Positions 42,668 to 51,121 of a stretch of 64,000 nucleotides of DNA are shown one piece after another. Source of the DNA: Glycomyces tenuis DSM 44171 (GTDB taxonomy: Bacteria > Actinomycetota > Actinomycetes > Mycobacteriales > Micromonosporaceae). How positions within the stretch are numbered: the first letter of the stretch is position 1; every line of letters begins with the position of its first letter. The DNA is taken from positions 208,969 through 272,968 of the forward strand of contig NZ_ATYW01000009.1 in assembly GCF_000427885.1 (NCBI RefSeq). Reading direction: 5' to 3'. The notes beneath the pieces are model-generated. The model was not told where the DNA came from, ran no database searches, and was given only the letters and a program-made list of their open reading frames with translations. Both the position numbers and the translations under genes were made by a program.

Positions 42668-43635
42668 CTCTCCGGATAGCCCACCGACGGCGCCGAGACG
42701 TCGTCGAGGGCCAGCCGGATCTCCGGGGGCAGGAACAGCTGCTCCGCGGCCAGGGACGCCCGCAACTGCGTCGCGTTGCGGGCGCCCACGATCGCCGAGG
42801 CCACGCCCGGCTGGTCCCGCACCCACGCCAGCGCCACCTCCAGAGGGCTGACCCCCAGCCCCTCGGCGGCGGTGGCGACCGCCTCGACGATCCCCGCCGA
42901 CCGCTCGTCCAGATAAGTCGTCGCGAACCGCGACCACTGCGCCGAGGCCGCCCGCGAGTCCGAGGGCCGCCCGAAGCGGTACTTGCCGGTCAGCACGCCC
43001 CTGCCCAGCGGCGACCACGCCAGAAGGCCCAGCTCCATCGCCAGGCACGCTGGCAGCACCTCGCGCTCGACTCCCCGCTGGAGCAGCGAGTACTCGACCT
43101 CCGAGGCCACGACCGGCGTCCGCCCCGGCCAGGCCGACTGATGAGCGCACGCCCGCGCCGTCTGCCAACCGGTGTGATTGGACACCCCCACATACCGGAC
43201 CTTGCCGCTGCCGACGGCCATGTCCAGCGCCGACATCGTCTCCTCCACCGGCGTGTCCGGGTCGTAGACGTGCAGCAGCCACAGGTCGATGTAGTCGGTG
43301 CCGAGCCGCCGCAGCGAGTTCTCCAGGCAGCGCATCAGCCACCCCCGCGAGGTGTCCCGCTTGCGGTCCGAGCCGTCGGTGCGCACCCCCGCCTTCGTGG
43401 CGATGTGGATCTCCGAACGCGCGACCACCTTCCCGATGAGCTGCCCGATCGCGGCCTCGGCCGCGCCCTGCCCGAACACGTCGGCGGTGTCGACGAGGGT
43501 CCCGCCGGCCTCGACGAAGGTCTGCAACTGCGCGGCGGCGTCCTCCAGGCCGACCTCGTCGGTGGTCCACGTCATCGTGCCCAGCCCGAGCGAGGAGACC
43601 TCGATGCCGCTGCGTCCAAGTGGTCGGCGTTCCAT
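42661..43635 (-). CDS. aldo/keto reductase with catalytic Tyr replaced by Phe
   Basis: 324 aa TIM barrel, AKR superfamily. Catalytic Asp is in 'LVDTADVFGQG' (D49), Lys in 'IATKAGVR' and His in 'WLLHVYDPDTP'. The usual catalytic tyrosine of the DTAxxYG motif is F54 here, so proton donation during reduction should be impaired or supplied differently. NADPH-binding residues at the C-terminal end ('VGARNATQLRASL') are intact. The ATG at 43635 is the usual start for the 'RRPLGRSGIEVS' opening; a TTG eight codons upstream is possible. Confidence 0.88.
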   Translation of the reverse strand: MERRPLGRSGIEVSSLGLGTMTWTTDEVGLEDAAAQLQTFVEAGGTLVDTADVFGQGAAEAAIGQLIGKVVARSEIHIATKAGVRTDGSDRKRDTSRGWLMRCLENSLRRLGTDYIDLWLLHVYDPDTPVEETMSALDMAVGSGKVRYVGVSNHTGWQTARACAHQSAWPGRTPVVASEVEYSLLQRGVEREVLPACLAMELGLLAWSPLGRGVLTGKYRFGRPSDSRAASAQWSRFATTYLDERSAGIVEAVATAAEGLGVSPLEVALAWVRDQPGVASAIVGARNATQLRASLAAEQLFLPPEIRLALDDVSAPSVGYPESY

Positions 43636-43899
43636 GACCACACAAGGTACATCGAGCAAGTCTCGGAAAGCTACGCGCTTTGCCCGCTCCGGGGCCGCTC
43701 CCGCCCCCGGCCGTTCGGCCGGTCCGGCCCCGCGCCGCTCCTCCCGAGGGATGAATCCGGGATCGGCTCGACGGCCGAAGCCGCAGCACGCTGCGGGTCA
43801 ATACCCTTATCGCCGGGCCGCGCGGGCACCGGCGTCAGATGCGGCCCCGAGTCGGGGCCCGCTACGCTGTCGGACGTTGAAATCTGAAGGGAACGCGAC

Positions 43900-44718
43900 T
43901 TGGAAATCTGGCAAGCGATCATCCTCGGCGTCGTCGAGGGCATCACCGAGTTCCTGCCCGTCTCGTCCACCGGACACCTGACGGTCTTCGCGGCCTTCAT
44001 CGGGCTCGACCCCGCCGCCGAGGAGATCATCGCCTTCAACGCGGTCATCCAGGGCGGGGCGATCCTGGCGATCCTCGTCTACTTCCTCAAGGACATCGTC
44101 GACATCGCCAAGGGCTGGACGATCGGGGTGTTCAACAGCGACCGGCGCGGCCGCGAGTACCGCTTCGGCTGGTACGTCATCGTCGGCTCCCTCCCGATCG
44201 TGATCGCCGGACTGCTCATCGAGGACTACATCGACGCCGTGTTCAACCTCTACGCCGTCGGCATCGGCGCGATCGCGTGGTCCTTCGTCATGTGGTGGGC
44301 CGAGCGCGTCGCCACCCAGCAGCGCGGCGAGGCGCACATCAACATGAAGGACGCGCTCTTCGTCGGCGGCATCCAGGTGCTCTCGCTGTTCCCCGGCGTC
44401 TCCCGTGCCGGAGCGACGATGACCGCCGGGATGCTGCGCGACTTCGACCGCACCACCGCCACCCGCTTCTCCTTCTTCCTCGGCATCCCCGCCCTGGTCG
44501 GCGCCAGCGCCCTCGAGATGAAGGACGCCGTCGGCGGCGACCTGCCGCTCGCCTCGCTCATCACCGGCGTCATCGTCTCCGCCGGCGTCGCCTACGCCTC
44601 GGTCGCCTGGCTGATGAAGTTCGTCTCCAACCACACCTTCATGCCGTTCGTCTGGTACCGCATCGCCTTCGGCGTGATCATCATCGCCATCGTCGCCGCG
44701 GGCCTCGTCCCGGCATGA
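43900..44718 (+). CDS. uppP: undecaprenyl-diphosphatase
   Basis: Integral membrane phosphatase, 272 aa, that recycles undecaprenyl pyrophosphate for cell wall synthesis and gives bacitracin tolerance. The catalytic motif is E13[14 protein letters not shown], and the second motif 'GVSRAGATM' carries the phosphate-binding Ser-Arg; about eight helices. TTG start with GAAGG nine bases upstream. TACGCT at 43863-43868 is a likely -10 box. The rest of the 264-base gap upstream contains only GC-rich inverted repeats. Confidence 0.95.
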   Translation: MEIWQAIILGVVEGITEFLPVSSTGHLTVFAAFIGLDPAAEEIIAFNAVIQGGAILAILVYFLKDIVDIAKGWTIGVFNSDRRGREYRFGWYVIVGSLPIVIAGLLIEDYIDAVFNLYAVGIGAIAWSFVMWWAERVATQQRGEAHINMKDALFVGGIQVLSLFPGVSRAGATMTAGMLRDFDRTTATRFSFFLGIPALVGASALEMKDAVGGDLPLASLITGVIVSAGVAYASVAWLMKFVSNHTFMPFVWYRIAFGVIIIAIVAAGLVPA

Positions 44719-44758
44719 CGCTGGCCGCTGCCGCCTGACGCGAACTACGATCGCCGCT

Positions 44759-46081
44759 ATGGAATCTTGGACCGCACCAGACGTACCCGCCCTGCCCGGC
44801 CACGGACCCGCCCTGCGTCTCCACGACACCGCCACCGGCGAGCGGCGCGAGACGGTCCGGCCCGGCGGCGAACGCGCCTCCATGTACGTGTGCGGCATCA
44901 CCCCCTACGACGCGACCCACCTGGGCCACGCCGCCACGATGATCACCTTCGACCTGGTGAACCGCTACTGGCGCGACCAGGGCCTCGAGGTCGACTACGC
45001 CCAGAACGTCACCGACGTGGACGAGCCGCTGTTCGAACGCGCCGACAGGGACGGCACGGACTGGCGGGTCCTCGGCCTGCGCGAGACCGCGCTCTACCGC
45101 GAGGACATGGAGTCCCTCAAGATCGTCCCGCCGCGCCACTACATCGGCGCCATCGAGACGATCCCCCTGGTCGGCAAGGCCGTCGCCGAGCTCCTCGAAT
45201 CGGGCGCGGCCTACCGGCACGAATCGGGCGACGTCTACTACTCCGTCGCCGAGGCCCCCGGCTTCGGCGCGGAGTCGAACTACGACCGCGACACCATGCT
45301 CGGCTACGCCCGCGAACGGGGCGGCGACCCCGACCGCGAAGGCAAGCGCGACCCGCTCGACCCGATCCTGTGGAACGCCCCGCGCGAGGGCGAACCGTCG
45401 TGGGACTCGCCGGTCGGCCCCGGCCGGCCCGGCTGGCACATCGAATGCGCCTGCATCGCACTCGAACACCTCGGCGCCACCATCGACGTCCAGGGCGGCG
45501 GCTCCGACCTGATCTACCCCCACCACGAGATGTCGGCCGCTCATGCCGAGTCGCTCACCGGCGACCGGCCCTTCGCCCGCGCCTACGTCCACACCGGCAT
45601 GATCGGCCTCGACGGCGAGAAGATGTCCAAGTCCCTGGGCAACCTCGTCTTCGTCTCCAAGCTCCGAGCCGAAGGCGTCGACCCCGCCGCCGTCCGCCTG
45701 GCGCTCCTGGCCGGGCACTACCGCGCCGACCGCCAGTGGACCCCCGCCGGCCTGGCCGAGGCCGAACTGCGCCTCGGACGCTGGAGGGAGGCCTGCTCGC
45801 GCGAGTTCGCCGTCCCCGCCGGAGCCGTGCTCACGGCCGTCCGGGAACGCCTGGCCGACGACCTCGACACCGCCGGAGCGCTCGCCGCCGTCGACGCCTG
45901 GGCCGCGGAGACTCTCGGCGCTGGTGGTGACGACCCGTCGGCGCCCGCTCTGGCCCGCGACACAATCGAAGGATTGCTCGGAATAGACTGCTCACGCTTA
46001 TTGTGCGATATGTCGAGTCCCGGTACGCTCCAACCGCAGAGCGTCACCGACTCCCCACGCCGCCAGAGGAGTCGCAATTGA
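44759..46081 (+). CDS. mshC: cysteine--1-D-myo-inosityl 2-amino-2-deoxy-alpha-D-glucopyranoside ligase
   Basis: ATP-dependent ligase that joins cysteine to GlcN-Ins in mycothiol synthesis; 440 aa. It is a class I tRNA synthetase-like fold: C45 (zinc ligand) in '[17 protein letters not shown]', with the HIGH equivalent at 54-57 and KMSKS in '[10 protein letters not shown]'. The zinc site is completed by '[13 protein letters not shown]'. About 30 residues beyond 'GLLGIDC' exceed the usual end, and the stop overlaps hypX's TTG start. It marks the organism as an actinobacterium. Confidence 0.93.
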   Translation: MESWTAPDVPALPGHGPALRLHDTATGERRETVRPGGERASMYVCGITPYDATHLGHAATMITFDLVNRYWRDQGLEVDYAQNVTDVDEPLFERADRDGTDWRVLGLRETALYREDMESLKIVPPRHYIGAIETIPLVGKAVAELLESGAAYRHESGDVYYSVAEAPGFGAESNYDRDTMLGYARERGGDPDREGKRDPLDPILWNAPREGEPSWDSPVGPGRPGWHIECACIALEHLGATIDVQGGGSDLIYPHHEMSAAHAESLTGDRPFARAYVHTGMIGLDGEKMSKSLGNLVFVSKLRAEGVDPAAVRLALLAGHYRADRQWTPAGLAEAELRLGRWREACSREFAVPAGAVLTAVRERLADDLDTAGALAAVDAWAAETLGAGGDDPSAPALARDTIEGLLGIDCSRLLCDMSSPGTLQPQSVTDSPRRQRSRN

Positions 46082-47733
46082 AGATCCTGCTGCTGGTATC
46101 GGCCTTCAACGGTCTGACCCAGCGTGTCTGGTGTTCCCTGCGCGAACAGGGACATGACGTCGGCGTCGAACTCGCCCCCGTGTTCGACTCGCCCGAATCG
46201 CTGACCCGCGAGGTCGCGCGGATCGACCCCGACCTGATCCTGTGCCCCTTCCTGAAGCACCGGGTCCCCGAGGAGGTGTGGCGGCGGTGGACCACCGTCA
46301 TCGTCCACCCCGGGCCGGTCGGCGACCGCGGACCGTCCTCACTGGACCACGCTATTCTCGACCGGCGCGCCCGCTGGGGCGTCACCGCGCTCTCGGCGGT
46401 CGAGGAGATGGACGCCGGCCCCATCTGGGCCACCTCGACCTTCGACCTGCCCGAGGCCATCGGCAAGAGCGCCCTGTACAACGGCCTCGTCGCCGACGCC
46501 GCCATGGACTGCGTCGCCCAGACCGTCCGCAAGTTCGCCGCCGGCGAGCAGCCGCTGCCGCCCGCCGAAGTGCCGCGGGAGATCCGCGGCACCACCGAGC
46601 TGCCACTGCTGCGCCGAACAGCCTTCGAAATCGACTGGTGGGCCCCCGCCGACGAGATCGCCCGCCGCATCGCCGCCGCCGACGGCGCCCCCGGCGCACC
46701 GGCCGAGCTGGGCGGCAGGCGCTACTGCCTGTTCAACGCGGCCGCCGTCGGCGAGCAGTACGGCGCCACCCCCGGCACCATCGTCGGACGCAACCTCGAA
46801 TCGATCGCCATCGCCTGCGGACAGGGCACGCTGTGGATCGGCTACGCCGCCACCCTCGACGCCAAGAGAGGCCCCAAGCTCCCCGCCACGATGGTCGTCG
46901 ACGCCGCGGGCGCCCCCTTCCTGCCGCTCCCCGAGGCCCTCGCCGAGTCGACCTACCGCCGCGAAGGCGACATCGGCTACCTCACCATCCGCTCCTACAA
47001 CGGCGCGATGCACACCGAGCAGTGCCGCCGCTTGACCGCCGCCGTCGAGAAGGCCCTCACCGAGGACACCAGGCTCCTCGTCCTCACCGGCACCGAGCAC
47101 GCCTTCTCCAACGGCATCCACCTCGGCGTCATCGACGCCGCCCCCGACCCCGCCGCCGAGGCGTGGGCCAACATCGGCGCCATCGACGACCTGTGCGCCG
47201 CCATCGCCTCGGCCGAGCAGGTCACCATGGCCGCCTTCAGCGCGAACGCCGGCGCCGGCGGCGTCATGGCCGCGCTGTGCGCCGACGTCACCGTCTCCCG
47301 CGACGGCGTCGTCCTCAACCCGTACTACGACATGGGCATCTTCGGCTCCGAGCTGCACACTTGGACCGTCGCCGGACGCGTCGGCCCCGAGCGCGCCGCC
47401 TCCCTCCTGGGCGACAAGCTGCCGATCTCGGCCGCCGAGGCCGCCCGCATCGGCCTGATCCAGGCCGTCGGCCCCCGCGACTGGTCCTCGTTCCGGTACT
47501 GGCTGAGCGCCGTCGCCGTCGGCTACAACGAGCCGGTCAGCCGCGGACGCATGTTCGCGGCCAAGGAGCGCCGCCGCGCCGAGAGCCGACCGCTGTCGTA
47601 CTACCGGACGATCGAGCTGGCCGAGATGGCCCGCGACTTCTTCGACGACCGCCACGGCTTCGAGGCCAAGCGGCGCGCGTTCCTGCGCAAAACCGCCCCG
47701 ACCGAGACGCCCGCGAAACTCCGCTTCGCCTAG
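46078..47733 (+). CDS. hypX: HypX/HoxX-like hydrogenase maturation protein
   Basis: 551 aa, two domains. Residues 1-250 are a formyl-tetrahydrofolate transferase-like domain with '[17 protein letters not shown]' and a C-terminal formyltransferase fold. Residues 270-550 are an enoyl-CoA hydratase-like domain with '[13 protein letters not shown]' and '[13 protein letters not shown]'. HypX makes CO for the NiFe site of hydrogenases under air, via formyl-CoA. No hydrogenase or hyp gene lies in the window. The TTG at 46078 is chosen since AGAGGAG precedes it at good spacing; it overlaps the mshC stop by four bases. Confidence 0.88.
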   Translation: MKILLLVSAFNGLTQRVWCSLREQGHDVGVELAPVFDSPESLTREVARIDPDLILCPFLKHRVPEEVWRRWTTVIVHPGPVGDRGPSSLDHAILDRRARWGVTALSAVEEMDAGPIWATSTFDLPEAIGKSALYNGLVADAAMDCVAQTVRKFAAGEQPLPPAEVPREIRGTTELPLLRRTAFEIDWWAPADEIARRIAAADGAPGAPAELGGRRYCLFNAAAVGEQYGATPGTIVGRNLESIAIACGQGTLWIGYAATLDAKRGPKLPATMVVDAAGAPFLPLPEALAESTYRREGDIGYLTIRSYNGAMHTEQCRRLTAAVEKALTEDTRLLVLTGTEHAFSNGIHLGVIDAAPDPAAEAWANIGAIDDLCAAIASAEQVTMAAFSANAGAGGVMAALCADVTVSRDGVVLNPYYDMGIFGSELHTWTVAGRVGPERAASLLGDKLPISAAEAARIGLIQAVGPRDWSSFRYWLSAVAVGYNEPVSRGRMFAAKERRRAESRPLSYYRTIELAEMARDFFDDRHGFEAKRRAFLRKTAPTETPAKLRFA

Positions 47734-47792
47734 GCCGGACCGAACCGCCCGATCGCGTTGACAGGCCGCCACAGACCTGGTGAACTGGCGGT

Positions 47793-48683
47793 ATGTTCGA
47801 AGAAGGACAGTACTTCGCGCCGGTCAACACCGACGCAGACGGCACGGTCGTCGTGGAACTGGGTGAGACCCACCCGGGCTTCGCCGACCCCGAGTACCGC
47901 GAACGGCGCAACGCCATCGCGGGACTCGCAATGGAGTGGGAGCCGGGGCGACCCATGCCCGAAATCTCCTACACCGAGACCGAACACGGGATTTGGCGGC
48001 TGGCCAGCGCCGAACTCGCCGTGAAGCACCGATCGCTGGCCGCGCACGAGTACCTGAACGGCGCCGAGCGCCTGGAACTCCCGGCCGATCACATCCCGCA
48101 GCTGTCCGAGGTCTCCGAGGCCCTCGAACCGCTCACCGGCTTCAGCTACCTGCCCGCCGCGGGGCTCGTGCCCCTGCGCGAGTTCTACGGGGTGCTCTCC
48201 GACGGGAAGTTCCACGCCACCCAGTACATCCGGCACCACTCGGTCCCGCTGTACACGCCGGAGCCCGACGTCGTCCACGAGGTCATCGGCCACGCCAACG
48301 CCCTCGCCTCGCCCCGGTTCGCCGCGCTCTACCGGGCGGCGGGCGAGGCGGCCCGCCGGGTCCACTCCGAGGACGCGCTCGAGTTCGTCTCCCGCGTCTT
48401 CTGGTTCACGCTCGAGTTCGGGGTCATCCGCGAGAGCGACGGCCTCAAGGCCTACGGGGCGGGCATCCTGTCCTCGTACGGCGAGATCGACGAGTTCCGG
48501 GACATGACGATCCTGCCGCTCGACCTGGTCACCATGGGCACGATCGAATACGACATCACCCATTACCAGGACAAGCTGTTCGAGGCCGCGTCCATGGACC
48601 AGCTGGAGGACGTCGTGGGGGAGTTCTGGACGAGCTGCGACGACGACATGATCGAGCGGCTCAAGGCCGAGGCTACGGTCTAG
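47793..48683 (+). CDS. phhA: phenylalanine 4-monooxygenase
   Basis: Non-haem iron, tetrahydropterin-dependent hydroxylase converting phenylalanine to tyrosine; 296 aa monofunctional bacterial form. The iron facial triad is H162 and H167 in 'PDVVHEVIGHANAL' and E208 in 'FWFTLEFGV'. The conserved 'SVPLYTPEPD' pterin-side loop precedes it. No pterin carbinolamine dehydratase or tyrosine degradation genes lie nearby. It ends 11 bases inside a small convergent ORF. Confidence 0.93.
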   Translation: MFEEGQYFAPVNTDADGTVVVELGETHPGFADPEYRERRNAIAGLAMEWEPGRPMPEISYTETEHGIWRLASAELAVKHRSLAAHEYLNGAERLELPADHIPQLSEVSEALEPLTGFSYLPAAGLVPLREFYGVLSDGKFHATQYIRHHSVPLYTPEPDVVHEVIGHANALASPRFAALYRAAGEAARRVHSEDALEFVSRVFWFTLEFGVIRESDGLKAYGAGILSSYGEIDEFRDMTILPLDLVTMGTIEYDITHYQDKLFEAASMDQLEDVVGEFWTSCDDDMIERLKAEATV

Positions 48684-48807
48684 GAGCCCGGCTCCGCCGC
48701 TTGTCGGCGTCCTCGATGGCGTGGCGCACGGCCAGCCGGACGATCCAGTACGTCGCGGCTATGCCCGCCGCGAACATGAGGAGGTAGATGAAGGGTACGA
48801 GAAGCAT
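48673..48807 (-). CDS. small single-helix membrane protein (44 aa)
   Basis: No family recognised. Residues 2-23 (LLVPFIYLLMFAAGIAATYWIV) form one membrane helix, followed by a charged cytoplasmic tail ending in RRSRAPRP. The frame has high third-position GC. It lies downstream of the PNPOx-like gene on the same strand and overlaps the phhA 3' end by 11 bases. No clear ribosome binding site is present, so this is a moderate call. Confidence 0.5.
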   Translation of the reverse strand: MLLVPFIYLLMFAAGIAATYWIVRLAVRHAIEDADKRRSRAPRP

Positions 48808-48839
48808 GCACGCGATCGTATCGCGCGCACGCGGGCCGG

Positions 48840-49475
48840 TCAGTACAGCTGCTTCTCGTACTGCGTGCCGTAGTACTCGGTCAGCTGTTCGAGCGTCTCC
48901 TCGACCCGCTGCGTCTCCTTGACCATCTGCGCGTGCGACGGCAGCGCCTCGGGCGTCCATGTCTCGGGCTTCCAGATCCCCGAGCGCATGGACGCCTTGC
49001 CGCAGTGGAAGAAGATCGTCTCGATCTCGACGACGAGCGCGAGGATCGGCCTGTGGCCCTTGACGACCATGTCGTCGAAGAACGGCGCGTCGGACACCAC
49101 GCGGGCGCGGCCGTTGATCCGCAGCGTCTCCCTGCGCCCCGGCACGAGCGAGAGCAGTCCGACGTGCGGGTTGGACAGCACGTTGTGGTAGCCGTCGACG
49201 CGGTGGTTGCCCTTGCGCTCGGGTATCGCGACCGTCGAGTCGTCCAGGACGTGGACGATCCCGGCCGGGTCGCCCTTGGGCGAGGCGTCGCAGTTGCCCT
49301 CGGCGTCGGAGGTCGCGATGACGCAGTACGGCGAGGCGGCGAGCCATTCGAGGTCCCGCGCGTGGAGCTTCGGGCGTTCCTTCTGCGCCGCGCGCGGCTT
49401 GACCTCGCCGACGATCTCCCGCAGCTTCTCCGGATCGGTCACTTCAGTCCACAAGCGAGTATCGACGGTGTCCAT
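48840..49475 (-). CDS. pyridoxamine 5'-phosphate oxidase family flavoprotein (MSMEG_1061 type)
   Basis: 211 aa split-barrel FMN or F420 binding protein. 'PYCVIATSDAEGNCDASPKGDPAGIVHVLDDSTVAIPERKGNHRVDGYHNVLSNPHVGLL' is the diagnostic core. Such proteins are usually reductases of unknown substrate rather than vitamin B6 oxidases. The ATG at 49475 has AAGGGA six bases upstream and is preferred over an ATG ten codons earlier. Confidence 0.88.
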   Translation of the reverse strand: MDTVDTRLWTEVTDPEKLREIVGEVKPRAAQKERPKLHARDLEWLAASPYCVIATSDAEGNCDASPKGDPAGIVHVLDDSTVAIPERKGNHRVDGYHNVLSNPHVGLLSLVPGRRETLRINGRARVVSDAPFFDDMVVKGHRPILALVVEIETIFFHCGKASMRSGIWKPETWTPEALPSHAQMVKETQRVEETLEQLTEYYGTQYEKQLY

Positions 49476-49564
49476 CTGCGTCCCTTCGACGAACGGGTGC
49501 ATCACGACCCGATGCTACGCCCGCGTGGCGCCACCGGCCCCGGCCATTCCCACCAGGTGACCGG

Positions 49565-50173
49565 CTACCGCCGCCACATCGGGATCAGCACCGGCCCGTC
49601 CTCGGGGAAGGCGATCCGCGACTCCTCTGCGGTGAAGCCGGAGCGCTCGTACAGCCGCGCCGACCGCTCGGTGCTGGCCTCCAGGTAGACGGGCATCCCG
49701 GCCTCGTCGGCCAGTCGCAGCCGCTCGGCCAGCAGGGCCGCCCCCGCTCCGCGGCCGCGCCGCCGCGGGTCCACGGCGATCGAGTGCAGGTACAGGTGCG
49801 GGTAGCGGCGGGGGTGGGCCGCGGCGACCATCCGCAGGGCGCGGACCCCTCGCCGAAGGACGGGCAGGTCGTGCTCCTCGGCCACGGCCGCCAGCTCGTC
49901 CGCCTCGGCCTCGAAGCGCGCGACGTCGTGGACCTCGATCCACACGGCCACTCCCCAGACCTCGTCGCCCGCCTTGGCGATCCACACCTCGTCCTCGTCG
50001 ATGGACCGGCTGATGAACTCGGCGAAATAGCCGGTGACCATCTCGGGCGGCAGCGGCAGGCCTCCGTACAGCCACGCCCGCACCGCCTCGTCGGCACTGG
50101 CCTCGTCGTAGGCGGCGGCGACCCGCTCCCGGTCGGCCGCCTCGGCCTTGCGCACGTTCAGTCTCGGTTCCAT
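49565..50173 (-). CDS. GNAT family N-acetyltransferase
   Basis: 202 aa acetyltransferase. The acetyl-CoA motif is 'LHSIAVDPRRRGRGAGAALLAERL' (R-x2-GRGAG near residue 140), followed by 'YLEASTERSARLYERSGF'. The substrate is unknown. The ATG at 50173 has AAAGG eight bases upstream. It is divergent from the TetR gene at 50280 with a perfect 10-bp inverted repeat between them, so it is the likely target of that regulator. Confidence 0.88.
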   Translation of the reverse strand: MEPRLNVRKAEAADRERVAAAYDEASADEAVRAWLYGGLPLPPEMVTGYFAEFISRSIDEDEVWIAKAGDEVWGVAVWIEVHDVARFEAEADELAAVAEEHDLPVLRRGVRALRMVAAAHPRRYPHLYLHSIAVDPRRRGRGAGAALLAERLRLADEAGMPVYLEASTERSARLYERSGFTAEESRIAFPEDGPVLIPMWRR

Positions 50174-50241
50174 CGGTTGCACCTTTCCGTACGTCGTTCA
50201 CGTGACCTTGAATCTAGCTACGCCGCATCGCGACGACTAGA

Positions 50242-50271
50242 ATTTCGTCACATATTCGAGCGTGACGAAAT
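50242..50271. promoter_or_regulatory. inverted-repeat operator between GNAT and TetR genes
   Basis: ATTTCGTCAC (50242-50251) and GTGACGAAAT (50262-50271) are exact inverted 10-bp arms with a 10-base spacer. The right arm ends nine bases before the TetR start codon and just upstream of its GAGG, so binding would also block translation initiation or the promoter of the regulator gene. Confidence 0.75.
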
Positions 50272-50279
50272 GAGGCCGC

Positions 50280-51077
50280 ATGGACCACTGCGACGTCTGC
50301 GGCGAGGCCCTGCCGCCCACCGGGCGCGGCCGGCCTCGCCGCTACTGCTCCCGTTCCTGCCAGGGGCGCGCCTACCGGGCCCGGCAGCGCTCCCGCCCCG
50401 TCGTGCGCCCGCCTCGGCCTCAGACCCTCACCCCGGCCCGCCTCACCGCCGCGGCGATCGCGCTGGCCGACGCCGAGGGCGTCGAGGGGCTGACCATGCG
50501 CCGCCTGTCCACCGCCCTGGGCGTCGCCACCACGACGCTCTACCGGCACTTCCCGAGCCGCGACGCCCTCGTCACGGCGATGGCCGACACCGTCATGGGC
50601 GAGATCGAGGCGCCGGATCCGGCCGGGACCTGGCGAGAGCGGCTGGAATCCGCGGCCTGGGAGGAATGGAAGCTCTACCGCCGCCACCCCTGGGTGCTGC
50701 CGGTGCTCGCCACCACCCGGCCGCCCTTGGGGCCCAATATTCTCGACGCGGTCGAACGGGTGCTGAGCGCCGCCGCCGACGCCGACCGGCCGCCCGCGGC
50801 GGCCATGAGCGTCTACCTGACCGTGTCCGGGCTGGTGCAGGGCCTGGCCCTGCTGCCCGCCACCGAGAACTCGGCCGCCGCCGCTTCGGGAGAGAGCATG
50901 GAACGCTGGTGGCAACGCCAGGCCGAGGCGCTCGACGACCTGGTCGGCGGCGGCGCCTTCCCGCGGCTCACCGCGACCACGCCCGAAGCGTCGATCGGCG
51001 ACTTCGACGCGCTCTTCGAGTTCGCGCTCACCGCGCTCCTGGACGGCCTCGACGCCGGTGTGATGCCCATCCTGTGA
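50280..51077 (+). CDS. TetR family regulator with N-terminal zinc-finger-like segment
   Basis: 265 aa. Before the helix-turn-helix there is a cysteine array C4-x2-C7-x15-C23-x3-C27 ('CSRSCQGRAYRAR'), a zinc-finger-like module found in front of some actinobacterial regulators. The TetR helix-turn-helix is 'LTMRRLSTALGVATTTLYRHFPSRDALVTAM' at about 72-102, and the C-terminal domain is of the TetR_C type. It is divergent from the acetyltransferase gene, followed 44 bases later by metH. Confidence 0.88.
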   Translation: MDHCDVCGEALPPTGRGRPRRYCSRSCQGRAYRARQRSRPVVRPPRPQTLTPARLTAAAIALADAEGVEGLTMRRLSTALGVATTTLYRHFPSRDALVTAMADTVMGEIEAPDPAGTWRERLESAAWEEWKLYRRHPWVLPVLATTRPPLGPNILDAVERVLSAAADADRPPAAAMSVYLTVSGLVQGLALLPATENSAAAASGESMERWWQRQAEALDDLVGGGAFPRLTATTPEASIGDFDALFEFALTALLDGLDAGVMPIL

Positions 51078-51121
51078 AACCTGCGTCCCAGCCTGCGGCA
51101 CCCCGAAGTACCCTTGAGGGC

